IMG/VR virus record: IMGVR_UViG_3300025154_000083
Location: 1 to 64,000 of that record
Direction: 5' to 3' (one strand)
DNA: 64,000 nucleotides
Source of the DNA: a virus
Within the stretch, counting starts at the first letter, position 1. The number at the start of each line of letters is the position of its first letter. The translations under genes were made by a program, and so were the position numbers. Below are positions 30,701 through 36,442 of the stretch, piece after piece. The notes beneath the pieces were generated by a model, which saw nothing but the letters and a program-made list of their open reading frames with translations, was not told the DNA's origin and did no database searches.

Positions 30701-32470
30701 CCCGCCATTGTTCCGGGGAATCAGATCAAGAAGATAGTCGAGGCCGAGTATGGTCCGCTCCTGGAATCCATGGGTATCGATACCAGCTTGCTCGATTTCA
30801 AGTCTCTTCAGAGCCTGTACCGAATGTTCCAGATGACCAAGCCCCAGGGTCCCGATGTGATTCACGTTTTGCGCGATGGGAAGCCAGTCTATTACCACAT
30901 TCAGGATTCGCTTGTATTGCGGTCGCTCTCGGCGGTGAACGAGCGCCCATGGGGAGGTCCAGCCATGAAGGCCATGCGGACAGCCAAGCGACTCCTTACT
31001 CGGGGCGTCACCGCTGACCCTGGCTTCATGATCGCCAACCTTACTCGAGATACCTTGAGTGCATGGGTGGTTTCCCCCGACTTCAAGGCCGGGGTGGATT
31101 CCGTGAAGGGGGCGATAAAGACTTTTCGTGAAGATGAGGATTATGTGGCGATGCAGGCGTCTGGAGCTGCCTTCTCCGGAGGGTATGCTTTTGGGCATGA
31201 TTTGGAGGCAGCCAAGCGAGAAGTTGAGAAGCTCAACAAGAAATACAAGGTTGACGGGTCAACGGTGCTTAACAGCGTAAAGAAAATGTGGGCGTTCTGG
31301 GAGAAGTTTGGAAGCCGATTCGAGAATGCGACCAGAACACAGATTTATGCCAATATCCGAGCCCGTGGCGGTGCTCACGTCGAAGCGGCCTATGAAGCCA
31401 AGCGCATCATGGATTACTCGAAGCGCGGTGACTGGATGACCATCAAATTCCTCTGCGAGACGGTTCCCTTCTTCGGGGCCAGGCTCCAGGGAGCGCAGCG
31501 CCTTTACCATGGATACCGCGAGAACCCCAGGGGGTTTGCCACGAAGGGGATGATCCTCATGGGGGCTACCCTTGCCTTGTATGCCATGAATGCGGATGAT
31601 GACAGGTATAAGGAGCTTGAGGAATGGGATCGGGACAACTACTATCACTTCTTTGTCCTTGATGAGCATTTCCGTCTCCCCAAACCCTTCGAGGTGGGCG
31701 CCATCTTCTCCACCATCCCGGAGAGGCTGGCCGAGTGGTGGCTTGGGGAAGGGACTTCGAAAGAGTTTGCCAGGCGCATGCTGTTCACGCTGAATCAAAC
31801 TTTCTCGTGGCAGCCTCCGCAGCTCATTGGGCCAATGATTGAGCAGTATGCCAACAAGAGCTTTTTCACTGGACGTCCAATTGAGGGACAGTCCCTGCAA
31901 GCCTTGCAACCAGGAGCGCGCCGCGACCCATGGACCGGGGAAACCGTGTCCGTGATCGGGGAAGCCACCAACGTTTCCCCTAAGAGGATGGAGGCCTTCA
32001 TGCGCGGCTACTTCGGGACGCTCGGGACATATGCACTTATGGCGTCCGATGTCGCCGTGCGATGGATGTATGATTATCCGGACCCTCCAGCTAGCCGCCT
32101 GGATGACCTTCCTGTCATTCGCCGGTTCGTTCAGGAAGACCCGGCCCGCCACACCAAGTATGTCACTTCCATGTACGAGATGATCCGCGAGGTTGACCAG
32201 CTTTATGCCACGGTCAGACGCTATGAGAAAACCATGGAGCCAGGAAAAGCTGGAGAGCTTATCGAGCGGGAACGACGTAAATTGACATACAAAGACACTT
32301 TTAATAAGGTGCAAAGACAATTCAGTATGATTGATCAGGAGATCAGAAACATTCATCTTCGTAGGGATCTCACGCCAGAAATGAAACGGAAAAGTATTGA
32401 TGAGCTTACAAGAAGCAAAAATGAATTAGCCAGAGATGTTTATGATAGCACCAAGGCTGCGTTCAAATGA
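18740..32470 (+). CDS. giant polyvalent protein: muramidase, ParB, methylase, helicase, zincin, ART, LPD38
   Basis: A 4576-residue protein. Approximate domains: muramidase-like 140-262 (LMRQDSSYGT, NPGNVGN), hydrophobic segment 426-460, pyrophosphatase-like polyvalent domain 914-1050, ParB-like 1130-1240 (SEGNHRVRAA), small GWVFP domain 1342-1389, N6-adenine methylase 1524-1790 (EPSAGIGGL and NPPF), Strawberry-notch-like helicase 1944-2744 (GDGTGVGKG, LDESH, QGFGRTHRTNQ), zincin-like 3300-3480 (HEIQH at 3393-3397), ADP-ribosyltransferase-like 3520-3647, and a C-terminal LPD38-like region from about 3750. Methylase plus helicase resembles P1 DarB, which protects entering DNA. It is probably a virion protein injected with the genome. 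Linkers are rich in P, Q, E and G, and several contain dispersed-repeat peptides. Confidence 0.8.
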   Translation: MAYDGRLIDEMAAELLGPPATAATQPATATTPIDTALPEAPAAPASPLPTAAAPTIQSDPMGTTEQPFIPSQASPVFQAPQASPTSPIPTTFKASQIDALAEQLFGPAPEPRTTRRTTSRGLAGGLSDGSIDVGPQGGVVRGYDISRYATDPRHEQSVARYANELSSLSSIEAIDTHIQSVAPGSPVTGSMVASSASRYNVDPFVVLALMRQDSSYGTRGKGARTFNPGNVGNDDAGNMKNFGDWQQGVDAVAGWLSRHKAGAGSEGQGSRGIEGQGLLGLQPFTANAPPASLETRRRALGLIGMQTPEDIAAQKRREAWESAVDDMATELLGPPGVGMADAGKGGSLFGDIESGHTAGGPDAAETYLRAGRVMGVDTSSMLSDLEAKRKRWTLEKPSKAAQEEGMGGYRKWAYEGARSFSHSVSTRLPATVTGALFGGAAGALAGYVTSGAALFGLAEYDRFMEDAEKLGIPREEAYDEAVVAAIAETAFEASSDLLEMKMLKLFGGNLTEPVKGLIRRYVGNVLKIAPVEIATEAPTAAVQAAARESAGMPTPTPGQAALESIPSTAATSLFFAGLGTAAQGRRGQGGTGGEGGAGSEDTGDTGQPATPPSGPKGFPELQRVERIGIEAPQERFGLPAPPEGYPGEPAPEGVPRLPSPTQNWRMMVPDLRGMNRDQMLEYADSRKISLKDRSNKLKIFNSIKAYYDQINPSQLVTGEAATRTPVRQGVQEERYSPEAILARPEVPTPGGPAQRTTPTPQTAARQPLAMPQQEPQQEPQEAMKGEAPDAQGIRSDEGQVYPGGNVQGQGAGEGGQDLEFPKSEEPGGEAARQGTAEEVGQGEPAGLEGQTTREGLEGEAPPLQGQQSEQENPVSIAQQSLKTPLDIAAHEAASSPLNDKPQPTTPQIKADNAELGHFSFQGIPISIESPIGSVRKDVNHDPPKWQRVIKEAHYGRIKGVRGRDKDLLDVFVRTDNLTGDKTLDAKLPVFIIDQINPETGKFDELKAVAGGKDEQQALGTYLANYPEGWQGLGAITEFTMPEFKAWLKGGDATKPVGKKVPKVIETEQGVVKQKEDVDLPFAAGLAEQLAERKRLDQERKDREQAGKEKAEKGSAESEKPKWKTRIDEGPPDWNAGRTDTTRSDRGMIDPREIVGLPGENDEHLLFKRDRTGGYGTAKWNAFVQDVKQNGVKEPIIIFKEKDGKVHISEGNHRVRAAVEAGLKDIPVEIRYFGNSQRDGLVVDTETGKLVKKPEAPAALPAAPPPVTPKQTRTGPTAETAARKPLKEKAEPVAVAEKEVEEEPAAKEEPPLSSRPTTSSPVQPASSTPPTLTVSDLDTKSIIVKGDYTANKDRIAPVLKQHSGLYNGKHKGWVFPKKNEAAVRAALGIGGEKAGKDENVAEKSEQTAQPGPQRIIVGKNRDGDTIYSDDKGARYILEGGMRVQSFVLRPGYIDEQFMTVEEVEAEKPKSEDALEPEPSAPAPVTPAKSMADASREEEQAPAASSSQRLATWVKGKVARKESFTWQDLFSEADKAFSGTQAQGKYTPKDAYDAMEMGVNQAILASDLTMNPSNHTLQEAEQKVKELQNLIAKLPTQSKRTEEMDEFQQFSTPPPLAYLASWVANVNEQDTAIEPSAGIGGLAVFAKNAGAKVFVNELSPRRAAILEEMGFDRVFTENAEQLDNVLLDDVKPTVVVMNPPFSSTAGRIKGQRNTMNAARHIEQALNRLEDRGRLVAIVGRGMSVDAPSFRDWFAKIGKKYTVLADIGLSGKGYQKYGTTFDNRVIVIDKTGPGFDNIIKGSVEDVTEALPLLLGVRNARQRSKTSQGAESSQAQPGRAQGAQEGQTEPRPIVTPQSSVDVVGSGQQEPRPRQPGKRDGEVNEPVEPGRSDEGADGGKRGGRPGGASPQSEQVSGEPGTRVDRPGRGKDDSDREAGLRQQQRLEVSMAKAETQAEALSDSVYDAYKPSVKVAGTKAHPGNLVESAAMASVEAPPADYVPSIPKEVLAAGNLSDAQMETIVRAGQAHDTILEGGERQGFFIGDGTGVGKGREIAGVFLDNWNKGRKKGVWLSANSSLFKDARRDTEGIGDDAEKIFELGKVKATSSINASEGILFGTYDTLKMAAKGEQGKSGKRRIDQVVAWLGADFDGVIALDESHRAGNALQVQGQRGRKDPSKTALAVIELQDKLPNARVVYVSATGATEVMNLAYAKRLGLWGTGTPFPSVQAFVGQIQSGGIAAMELVSRDMKSMGKYLARSLSFHDVTYDKLEHVLTADQRDIYDKLAEGWQTVLNNLNEALQETGVVDEDGKTMDGRAKSAAMSAFWGSHQRFFNQIITSIQMPSVISRMNKELESGNACVIQLVNTNEASLGRAMANLEEDESLEDLDLTPRDQLMQYIERSFPIFQYEQYADEDGNVKSRPVLDANGNPVVNRTAEAMKERLLDQLGSIRVPDGPLEMILNEFGVKDVAEVTGRTQRVVTDESGKRVREKRSKAKTETDAQAFQEGEKNILVFSTAGGTGLSYHADLKAKNQKKRIHFLVQAGWRADVAVQGFGRTHRTNQKQAPHYLLVTTDLKGQKRFLSSIARRLDQLGALTKGQRQTGSQGFFSARDNLESEYATEALQKFLKNLLHDGEISGVSVDDFELQTGMKLRNDNGMQAAASPPMTQFLNRLLSLKYDTQNAVFDAFSKEMDAIVRREIENGTLDQGLENLKAAKIELVSEQTVHTDEKSGAETKYVELDVSNPTPVVSWEESGKVARKGYYQNLRSKNVWGRGSEKLRTKSSGDVVNEALLTAPSSRHQNVETIDLDDEKKWRRVEKEEAEKLWNDEYDKVPKMVTQRTHLISGAILPIWDRLTGKARIVRIQTDKGQRFLGRLINREDLSNTLRNLGASRTTAEYPTDRAIQLLGQGHRLELSNGWTVKESRVSGEMRIEIVGPNFNFDAELARAGVFTERVNWKTRYFIPTGTDAGQVLDKVTKSRPIVDDVAPFQGSGRVGAEEMEGGNAKEEREQEDRQAPTLQGVPKIKITNPEEKITHKAGYSEFFTTVVDADGGQAAKRVSGKAVKVKGLPDGREAFAYKIDGAYPWVVVDKQSGLALASGERTMENAVFTAELSIENVDKEEMDKVFAESELDLLPLYSWQAPGGQGTTNLYSGFPVDELIREIRAAKASIEELMPRIMPRLTDLGARIIARGHNTARTFKEELSRVLGDAFDAVRRYVLKIFAAAQRAYAKLPDAVKNEWGTFAGPKAQWWDKAEGKFSSLYDKREKFEIDDSGARIKKADEILPKEFKFKESDDGFHVYRKGKFEGLGVDKWRAAVDVSQRYGMTLDDILDHPELFKQYPELRKLGLTFLENPDGSKISGSYSPRSNKIEIRYPSKEVFAELGKDLNTNLKKDLLHEIQHAIQKLEDFARGGAPLIEKIKQQHPKEFETAIDRIKSEKPTWTSVRSVFGGDVGQTAAFSIYNRLAGEIEARDVASRSNLTPEQRRATPPYSSENIAPEDAIVRFGDGETQMAVAPKDLPESAKAKLAGTRVVGEDGEPLAVFHGGEAAIGEFKNKPDRRGGNGGFYFTPNARLASVFADQADVPGVHQVYLAIKNPKIVDFDTGASANLSPKDIASLKSQGFDGVIGKRDKTVVEYVVFNSDQIVSALSPEGEAAGKQPEQQGQQKQPEQLRSALTPPLQSEQGAIRLPQLPKFPNWSRAKAQRASTGDAEIDAALNKIGPAQKTTKEKLDAALDNWKLKAEQGIFDRFASLKALAKSAGIDTASNASRIQEDPYVAATMTTSLGDMLATMMNHGVPQWKEGAVWTPTRNKGLAQVFEPVADQLDMFLGWMVGKRAEKLMAEGRENYFTDAEIKALKRIITLPENKAKFLKVEADYIAFKKGVLDFAEASGVINAEERLLWDHDEYVPFYRIMEETQGLKGPRNKNSVASQYSGIKKLKGGESRLGDIFVNIMMNFSHLVDASVKNHATELSIQAAEKMGVAVKAKNQFKPAIVPGNQIKKIVEAEYGPLLESMGIDTSLLDFKSLQSLYRMFQMTKPQGPDVIHVLRDGKPVYYHIQDSLVLRSLSAVNERPWGGPAMKAMRTAKRLLTRGVTADPGFMIANLTRDTLSAWVVSPDFKAGVDSVKGAIKTFREDEDYVAMQASGAAFSGGYAFGHDLEAAKREVEKLNKKYKVDGSTVLNSVKKMWAFWEKFGSRFENATRTQIYANIRARGGAHVEAAYEAKRIMDYSKRGDWMTIKFLCETVPFFGARLQGAQRLYHGYRENPRGFATKGMILMGATLALYAMNADDDRYKELEEWDRDNYYHFFVLDEHFRLPKPFEVGAIFSTIPERLAEWWLGEGTSKEFARRMLFTLNQTFSWQPPQLIGPMIEQYANKSFFTGRPIEGQSLQALQPGARRDPWTGETVSVIGEATNVSPKRMEAFMRGYFGTLGTYALMASDVAVRWMYDYPDPPASRLDDLPVIRRFVQEDPARHTKYVTSMYEMIREVDQLYATVRRYEKTMEPGKAGELIERERRKLTYKDTFNKVQRQFSMIDQEIRNIHLRRDLTPEMKRKSIDELTRSKNELARDVYDSTKAAFK
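24183..24560 (+). CDS. small gene nested out of frame in the giant gene
   Basis: A 125-residue open frame, one base off the giant frame, exactly in the linker between methylase and helicase domains. TTGGAGTGAG precedes its ATG. Its product is a normal-looking helical protein (NRAALKALKKAK, LLHSLQLMLWALDNKSLDL, LELIGQVEERM). In this frame 98 of 125 codons end in G or C, as in real genes here, while the giant frame in the same stretch has mixed third bases and a linker of Q, G, P, R and S. This suggests a real gene that the giant frame overprints. Function unknown. Confidence 0.55.
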   Translation: MHANDPRQVKALNLHKLNRAALKALKKAKQSQDPSLLHSLQLMLWALDNKSLDLDSRVSETVRSMSRWSPEEVMKVLTGESEAGDRVELLRNPSKSPVSQALELIGQVEERMIATARPDYASNSD

Positions 32471-32492
32471 CGATAAAAAGAGGAGAGGAATA

Positions 32493-32663
32493 GTGAGTTT
32501 GAGGCTCTGGATTATGTTGTTGTTATCCATGGGGTGCATCGGGGGACTGTGCCGCAAATATGGGGAAGAGGCAATTATGGCATGGCTCTTTATTTTTGCT
32601 GTTGTCGGCATGTTTCTTTCCTTCTTGGGATTTGTCGGCGTTTCTCCAACCTGTCAACTTTGA
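32493..32663 (+). CDS. small two-helix membrane protein, holin-like
   Basis: GTG 32493 has AGGAGAGGAA directly upstream. The 56-residue product has two hydrophobic segments (LRLWIMLLLSMGCIGGLC and AWLFIFAVVGMFLSFLGFVG) joined by a charged turn (RKYGEE). Size and layout suit a class II holin, and a muramidase-like domain is encoded just upstream in the giant protein, but no specific family is recognised. It sits 22 bases after the giant gene and 13 bases before the tailspike gene. Confidence 0.5.
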   Translation: MSLRLWIMLLLSMGCIGGLCRKYGEEAIMAWLFIFAVVGMFLSFLGFVGVSPTCQL

Positions 32664-32676
32664 AAGGGGAAGATCA

Positions 32677-34893
32677 ATGTCATTTCAGTCGCTACATAAT
32701 ATGAGAAACATGATTCAAATTCTTATTTTTGTTTCTGCCCTTCTCTTTCAAGGCCTTATCTCTCTGCCCTTCCTCTCTCACGCTCAAGCCTACGAAAAGG
32801 TGATCACCACCAACAACGCGACCTCGCGCATAGCCACCACCATAACGGCGGCCGCAACCTCCATAACCGTCAACCCCGGAACGGGCGCGCTCTTCCCCGA
32901 CCCGACCGCCACCGCGGGGACCTATGCGCCGGCAACGCTATATGACGCCTCGGACAACAAAGAGATCGTCTATATCACCGAGCGGGTAGGGGACATCCTG
33001 ACCGTCGAGCGCGGGAAGGAAGGGACCGTTGCGAGAGAATGGGCCGTCGGGACCGGGATAGGATGCAGGCTCACGTCGAGCATCATTGAGGACAAGCTCA
33101 GAAACCCCATCGACCATGTGTACTACGTGAACGTCTTTGCAGTCGATCAATCAGCGGTCGGGGTTGCCGGGGCATTAGACGATTACAGCCTTGCCGACAT
33201 AAACGAGTACCTTGATTCGGCGGGAATTCAGGCCAGGGTCGTCCTCCCGGCGAAGACGACAAACTATGTCCTTACCGGGAACCTGACCATTTCCGAGGAA
33301 GTGGAGCTCGAAATCCATAAGGGAGCGATGATAGAGCCCGACGGGAATACGCTCACCTTCCCGGGAACCTTGTCCTCTCTTTCCGGGATCGTTGATTGTG
33401 GATGGCAGATATTCGACGCATTATCCGGAGAGGTTGTCGGCCTCAATCGGGTGCGCCCGGAATGGTGGGGGGCGACGGCTGGAGACAACACCGTTGATTC
33501 TGGGATTGCGTGGAACAGCGCAATAGAAGCCCTTGTGCAGCATGGCCGGCTGGATGCCGAGAATGGGGCATATTATCTTGCAACCGGCATATTGGTTGAT
33601 GCAAAGCCGATTTCCATAATCGGGGACATGACCTATGGGACGGTGTTTTCTCCAAAGGCCGGGCTTGCGGCCTGGACGGCCATGATGACCGTGAATAGTA
33701 CGGACAGGGGCACGCCGTCCAATTGGTGGACCACGGCCCATGACAATGGGTTCGTGATGAAGAATGTTACCTTTGAAGGAGGGGGTCGGGACTATCAGTG
33801 TCATGGCTTGGTCTTTACCGGGCAGAATTCGGATGTTCAGCTCGACAATATATTTTACGCGAACATCAAGGGCTCCGGCATGAAGGCCTGTGACCCGTTC
33901 GGCGTCACATATGATGACGTGGTTACGGGCAATGTGATGCAGCAATGCCAGTTCCACAATATCAGGATGCAAAACTGTGGCTACGAGGCCACGGGGGGCA
34001 CGGCAAGCGAAAACTTTGCGGCCAGCCACGCCGCATACGAGATTGGGAGGAATGCGGTTGGAACGGGCTCGCATAACCACCTGAAGCATACCGGGGTTTT
34101 CCAATTGGGCTACTCGAGGTGGAGAGGAATCCGTGTGCTGAACCGGGGCGGAGCGGGGGAAACCGGACCCAACATGCACGAACTGGCTTTCCAGGATTTC
34201 TTCCTTCACGGCACTGTGAGCTTGGCTGGTAATGATGAAAACGGAGACGCCTGGAACACCGATCAGCATTTGATGACCGTTGGGAATATCGTTGCCGACG
34301 GCGAGAGCTCGGCTGACGCCAATTACAATCAGGGCGAGATCAAAACCATTTTCATCGACAGGTTTCATGTGGTGGAAATGGAAGAGAATTATGCCGGGAT
34401 TGTGGTTGGTGAATGCTGGAACGGGGCCGGGAATGACGTTGGTGCTTCCGTGCATCTTGCTTCGGGGCAATTCGGAGCGAGCAGCTACCTTGTCCCATCC
34501 TATGGAATTCTGTTCGATGGAGCGGAAAGTAGCTATGTCGGCGGTATCACATACCAGTCTCCGGGAGGTCCTGCGAATTCGGTTTATGTGAAAAGCTTGC
34601 TGGATGAATTCCAGGAAATAACTCTTGGCCCTGTGTCGGCCGAGGTTCCAACGGGGACTCCCGCAGCTTCGGCCACGGTCTACGTCAAGACCGATATTGG
34701 CCAGGGACAAATCCATGATTTAACGGCTCAGACTTATACGGCGCGCGTCCCGGCCTGCGGGAAAGATGTGACCGGGGATACCGACGGGGCAACCGAGGTC
34801 GTTACCGGACTTGCCTATACTACTAATTTTCCACCTGGATCTCTTGTGTATGTCAGTGCTGGATTTGCAACCACCGGACCCTTTACTGTTTAG
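32677..34893 (+). CDS. beta-helix tailspike with signal peptide, interrupted by TAG
   Basis: ATG 32677 follows AAAGGGGAAG. The 738-residue product starts with a signal peptide (IQILIFVSALLFQG, cleaved near residue 38). Next come an ITxxxTSxTV-type attachment domain (TSITVNPGTGALFPDP, LTVERGKEGTVAREW), then VRPEWWGA at about residue 263 and a right-handed beta-helix. The frame ends at TAG 34891-34893 and continues open for another 149 codons, encoding the expected C-terminal domain. Either readthrough makes the full 887-residue protein or the gene is recently broken. Confidence 0.7.
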   Translation: MSFQSLHNMRNMIQILIFVSALLFQGLISLPFLSHAQAYEKVITTNNATSRIATTITAAATSITVNPGTGALFPDPTATAGTYAPATLYDASDNKEIVYITERVGDILTVERGKEGTVAREWAVGTGIGCRLTSSIIEDKLRNPIDHVYYVNVFAVDQSAVGVAGALDDYSLADINEYLDSAGIQARVVLPAKTTNYVLTGNLTISEEVELEIHKGAMIEPDGNTLTFPGTLSSLSGIVDCGWQIFDALSGEVVGLNRVRPEWWGATAGDNTVDSGIAWNSAIEALVQHGRLDAENGAYYLATGILVDAKPISIIGDMTYGTVFSPKAGLAAWTAMMTVNSTDRGTPSNWWTTAHDNGFVMKNVTFEGGGRDYQCHGLVFTGQNSDVQLDNIFYANIKGSGMKACDPFGVTYDDVVTGNVMQQCQFHNIRMQNCGYEATGGTASENFAASHAAYEIGRNAVGTGSHNHLKHTGVFQLGYSRWRGIRVLNRGGAGETGPNMHELAFQDFFLHGTVSLAGNDENGDAWNTDQHLMTVGNIVADGESSADANYNQGEIKTIFIDRFHVVEMEENYAGIVVGECWNGAGNDVGASVHLASGQFGASSYLVPSYGILFDGAESSYVGGITYQSPGGPANSVYVKSLLDEFQEITLGPVSAEVPTGTPAASATVYVKTDIGQGQIHDLTAQTYTARVPACGKDVTGDTDGATEVVTGLAYTTNFPPGSLVYVSAGFATTGPFTV

Positions 34894-35343
34894 GTAGAAA
34901 ACGCAACAGATTTGACGCTGAGCGCCGTGAGCAACTCCGCAGAGGTAAATGTATCCATAATCGGGACCACACGGGAATTCACTCTTGCTAGGGCAACTCC
35001 GGATTACAAATTCATCAAGCAAGCGTGGATAGTTCCGGAGTGGGGAGGACTGGTAGCAGACAACACGGATTACGCCAGCCTGAAGATTGGTTATCGAAAC
35101 AACCTGGGCGCCGACGGGACCGGAAGCCCTGTGAGCACCACGACAAAGTTGGTTGGCGGAGGCGGGACCGGGGATTGGACGGCGTTTATCCCGGTCGAGC
35201 TTGAGGTTGATCGAGGGGTTGCATATCTTCCGACGGGAGGTAGCGTTACCTTTGCAATCGATCAAGTAGGGACCGGCGTCGAGGTGCCGGCCCTGCTTGT
35301 CGGGTTTGAGATGTCGGACTGGAAGTATTTTCAAGATCCTTGA
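34894..35343 (+). CDS. C-terminal domain of the TAG-interrupted tailspike
   Basis: This frame follows the TAG codon directly and in phase. It has no good start of its own: the first candidate is TTG 34912, with no ribosome binding site. The product (FTLARATPD, then KQAWIVPEWGGLVADNTDY, then WTAFIPVEL, VGTGVEVPALLVG) has the pattern of the jelly-roll-like receptor-binding or trimer domain that ends many phage spikes. It therefore belongs to the protein encoded at 32677-34893. Confidence 0.6.
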   Translation, partial: VENATDLTLSAVSNSAEVNVSIIGTTREFTLARATPDYKFIKQAWIVPEWGGLVADNTDYASLKIGYRNNLGADGTGSPVSTTTKLVGGGGTGDWTAFIPVELEVDRGVAYLPTGGSVTFAIDQVGTGVEVPALLVGFEMSDWKYFQDP

Positions 35344-35370
35344 GATCATTGAGATCTTTGAGATCCTTGA

Positions 35371-35733
35371 TTACAGAAGTGACCTCCCTCGAAGTTGGGG
35401 CAGTTCTTTTCGTGCTGGCACATCAAACCACTCAAGCACGGTCAGATACACGTCAACGGTGCAGGCCCCTCCATCGGCCCACCGTTGACGCAACGGAATG
35501 TCCGTAGCACACCAGGACCACGGAGCGTTGAGATGGCGAAACTCGGCCCCGTCGAAACCATGGTCCGAGATGACCATGACGTGCGTTCTCTCACGGTCGA
35601 TGCCGCTGAGCACCCGACCAAGCGTTTCGTCGCATCGCTCTATCTCGTGCTCGTATTCAGGGCTCTCTCCACCGAATGCGTGGCCGAACTTGTCCGGGTT
35701 CAAGTGGCAAAATGTCAGCGACTTTGATCGCAT
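35371..35733 (-). pseudogene. alkaline-phosphatase-superfamily C-terminal fragment
   Basis: From ATG 35733 the frame encodes 120 residues: FCHLNPDKFGHAFG, YEHEIERCDETLGRVL, VMVISDHGFD, then DVYLTVLEWFDVP and LRGRSLL. This is the second half of a phosphodiesterase or sulfatase-like enzyme, with metal ligands D and H (PDKFGH) and DH (SDHG). The first half with the catalytic Ser or Thr is missing. Upstream DNA belongs to the coiled-coil gene in another frame, so recombination has truncated it. Activity is unlikely unless a partner supplies the rest. Confidence 0.5.
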
Positions 35734-36268
35734 CTCCAAACGGAGAGCCAAGACTTTCGCCCAGCAGGCCAAAAGGATATCCGAATTGAAGATGCTGCTG
35801 TTGCTGCGTGGCCAAGCCTCCAAGGCCCGACCGTATCGCCTCCGCCTGAATTCTCCAGTTCTTCGCATTCTCTTCCAGTTTCTTCTCGAGGTCGGCAATT
35901 TTCTCCTTGTCCGTCCTCGACTCCATACCTCTACTTCTCGCGACCTCGGCAACCAAGTGAACCGCGGAGAGAAGCGCATCGGCCTCGGACTGATCGCGGA
36001 GTTTGCCTTGAAGTGAGGATATTGCGGCGGAGTGTTTTTCCTTCAAGGCCGAGATTTTAGTGTCGTGCTCTTCCTTTAGCGCGGCCTTGACCTTCTCGAT
36101 CTTCCCCATGAGGTCTTCCGCATACCTTTCCTTCAAGGCGTTGATGGCCTTGTTCTGGCGGACTTGCATGTCTGTTTCGGCTTCCTCGATGATCTTGTTC
36201 GTGGTTTCATCCGACCTTGCAAGTGCTTTTTCCAGTTCCTTGATTCTTCTGGCCTTTTGAAAAAACAT
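35657..36268 (-). CDS. coiled-coil protein
   Basis: A 203-residue protein made almost wholly of charged heptads (KALARSDETTNKIIEEAETD, KEEHDTKISALKEKH, IADLEKKLEENAKN), ending in a Q-rich and then Gly-Pro segment. AGAGGAG precedes the start. The last 23 or so residues are read from the phosphatase-like fragment in the wrong frame, so the natural C-terminus seems lost. Function unknown; coiled coils in early regions often bind host proteins. Confidence 0.55.
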   Translation of the reverse strand: MFFQKARRIKELEKALARSDETTNKIIEEAETDMQVRQNKAINALKERYAEDLMGKIEKVKAALKEEHDTKISALKEKHSAAISSLQGKLRDQSEADALLSAVHLVAEVARSRGMESRTDKEKIADLEKKLEENAKNWRIQAEAIRSGLGGLATQQQQHLQFGYPFGLLGESLGSPFGDAIKVADILPLEPGQVRPRIRWREP

Positions 36269-36293
36269 GGCGATGATTCTCCTCTTTATATCC

Positions 36294-36339
36294 TTGAAGG
36301 GGGGAAGGGCTTCCTTGTTTTGCCCTTCCCCCCTTTACC
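36294..36339 (-). terminator. GC-rich stem-loop between cassette and coiled-coil gene
   Basis: GAAGGGGGGAAGGGC pairs with GCCCTTCCCCCCTTT around a short loop. On the minus strand it follows the cassette gene and its attC site and precedes the coiled-coil gene. It has no long T run, so it may be a weak terminator or another copy of the dispersed CCTTGAAGGGG palindrome. Confidence 0.5.
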
Positions 36340-36349
36340 TGCCGTGCCC

Positions 36350-36442
36350 GTCTAACGTGGCGATAACCAGCGGGCGCCTTTACAGACTCACGCCTTACGA
36401 CTGCCAGGCGTGGCGCCCGTCTGGTTCATTGCCGGGTTAGAC
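36350..36442 (-). other. attC recombination site A (orphan cassette)
   Basis: The 93-bp element begins GTCTAAC and ends GTTAGAC on the plus strand. The two arms are complementary over about 28 bases. Read on the minus strand, the first arm carries two extra unpaired bases, G and A, relative to the second (AATGAACCAGACGGG against GATAACCAGCGGG). Simple 7-base cores and extrahelical bases in one arm are the defining structure of integron attC sites. The stop codon of the adjacent minus-strand gene lies inside it. Confidence 0.8.

Noticed and set aside
35498-36016. 172-codon plus-strand frame
   Set aside because: It is antisense to the coiled-coil and phosphatase-like frames, has a Ser/Arg-biased product and no ribosome binding site.
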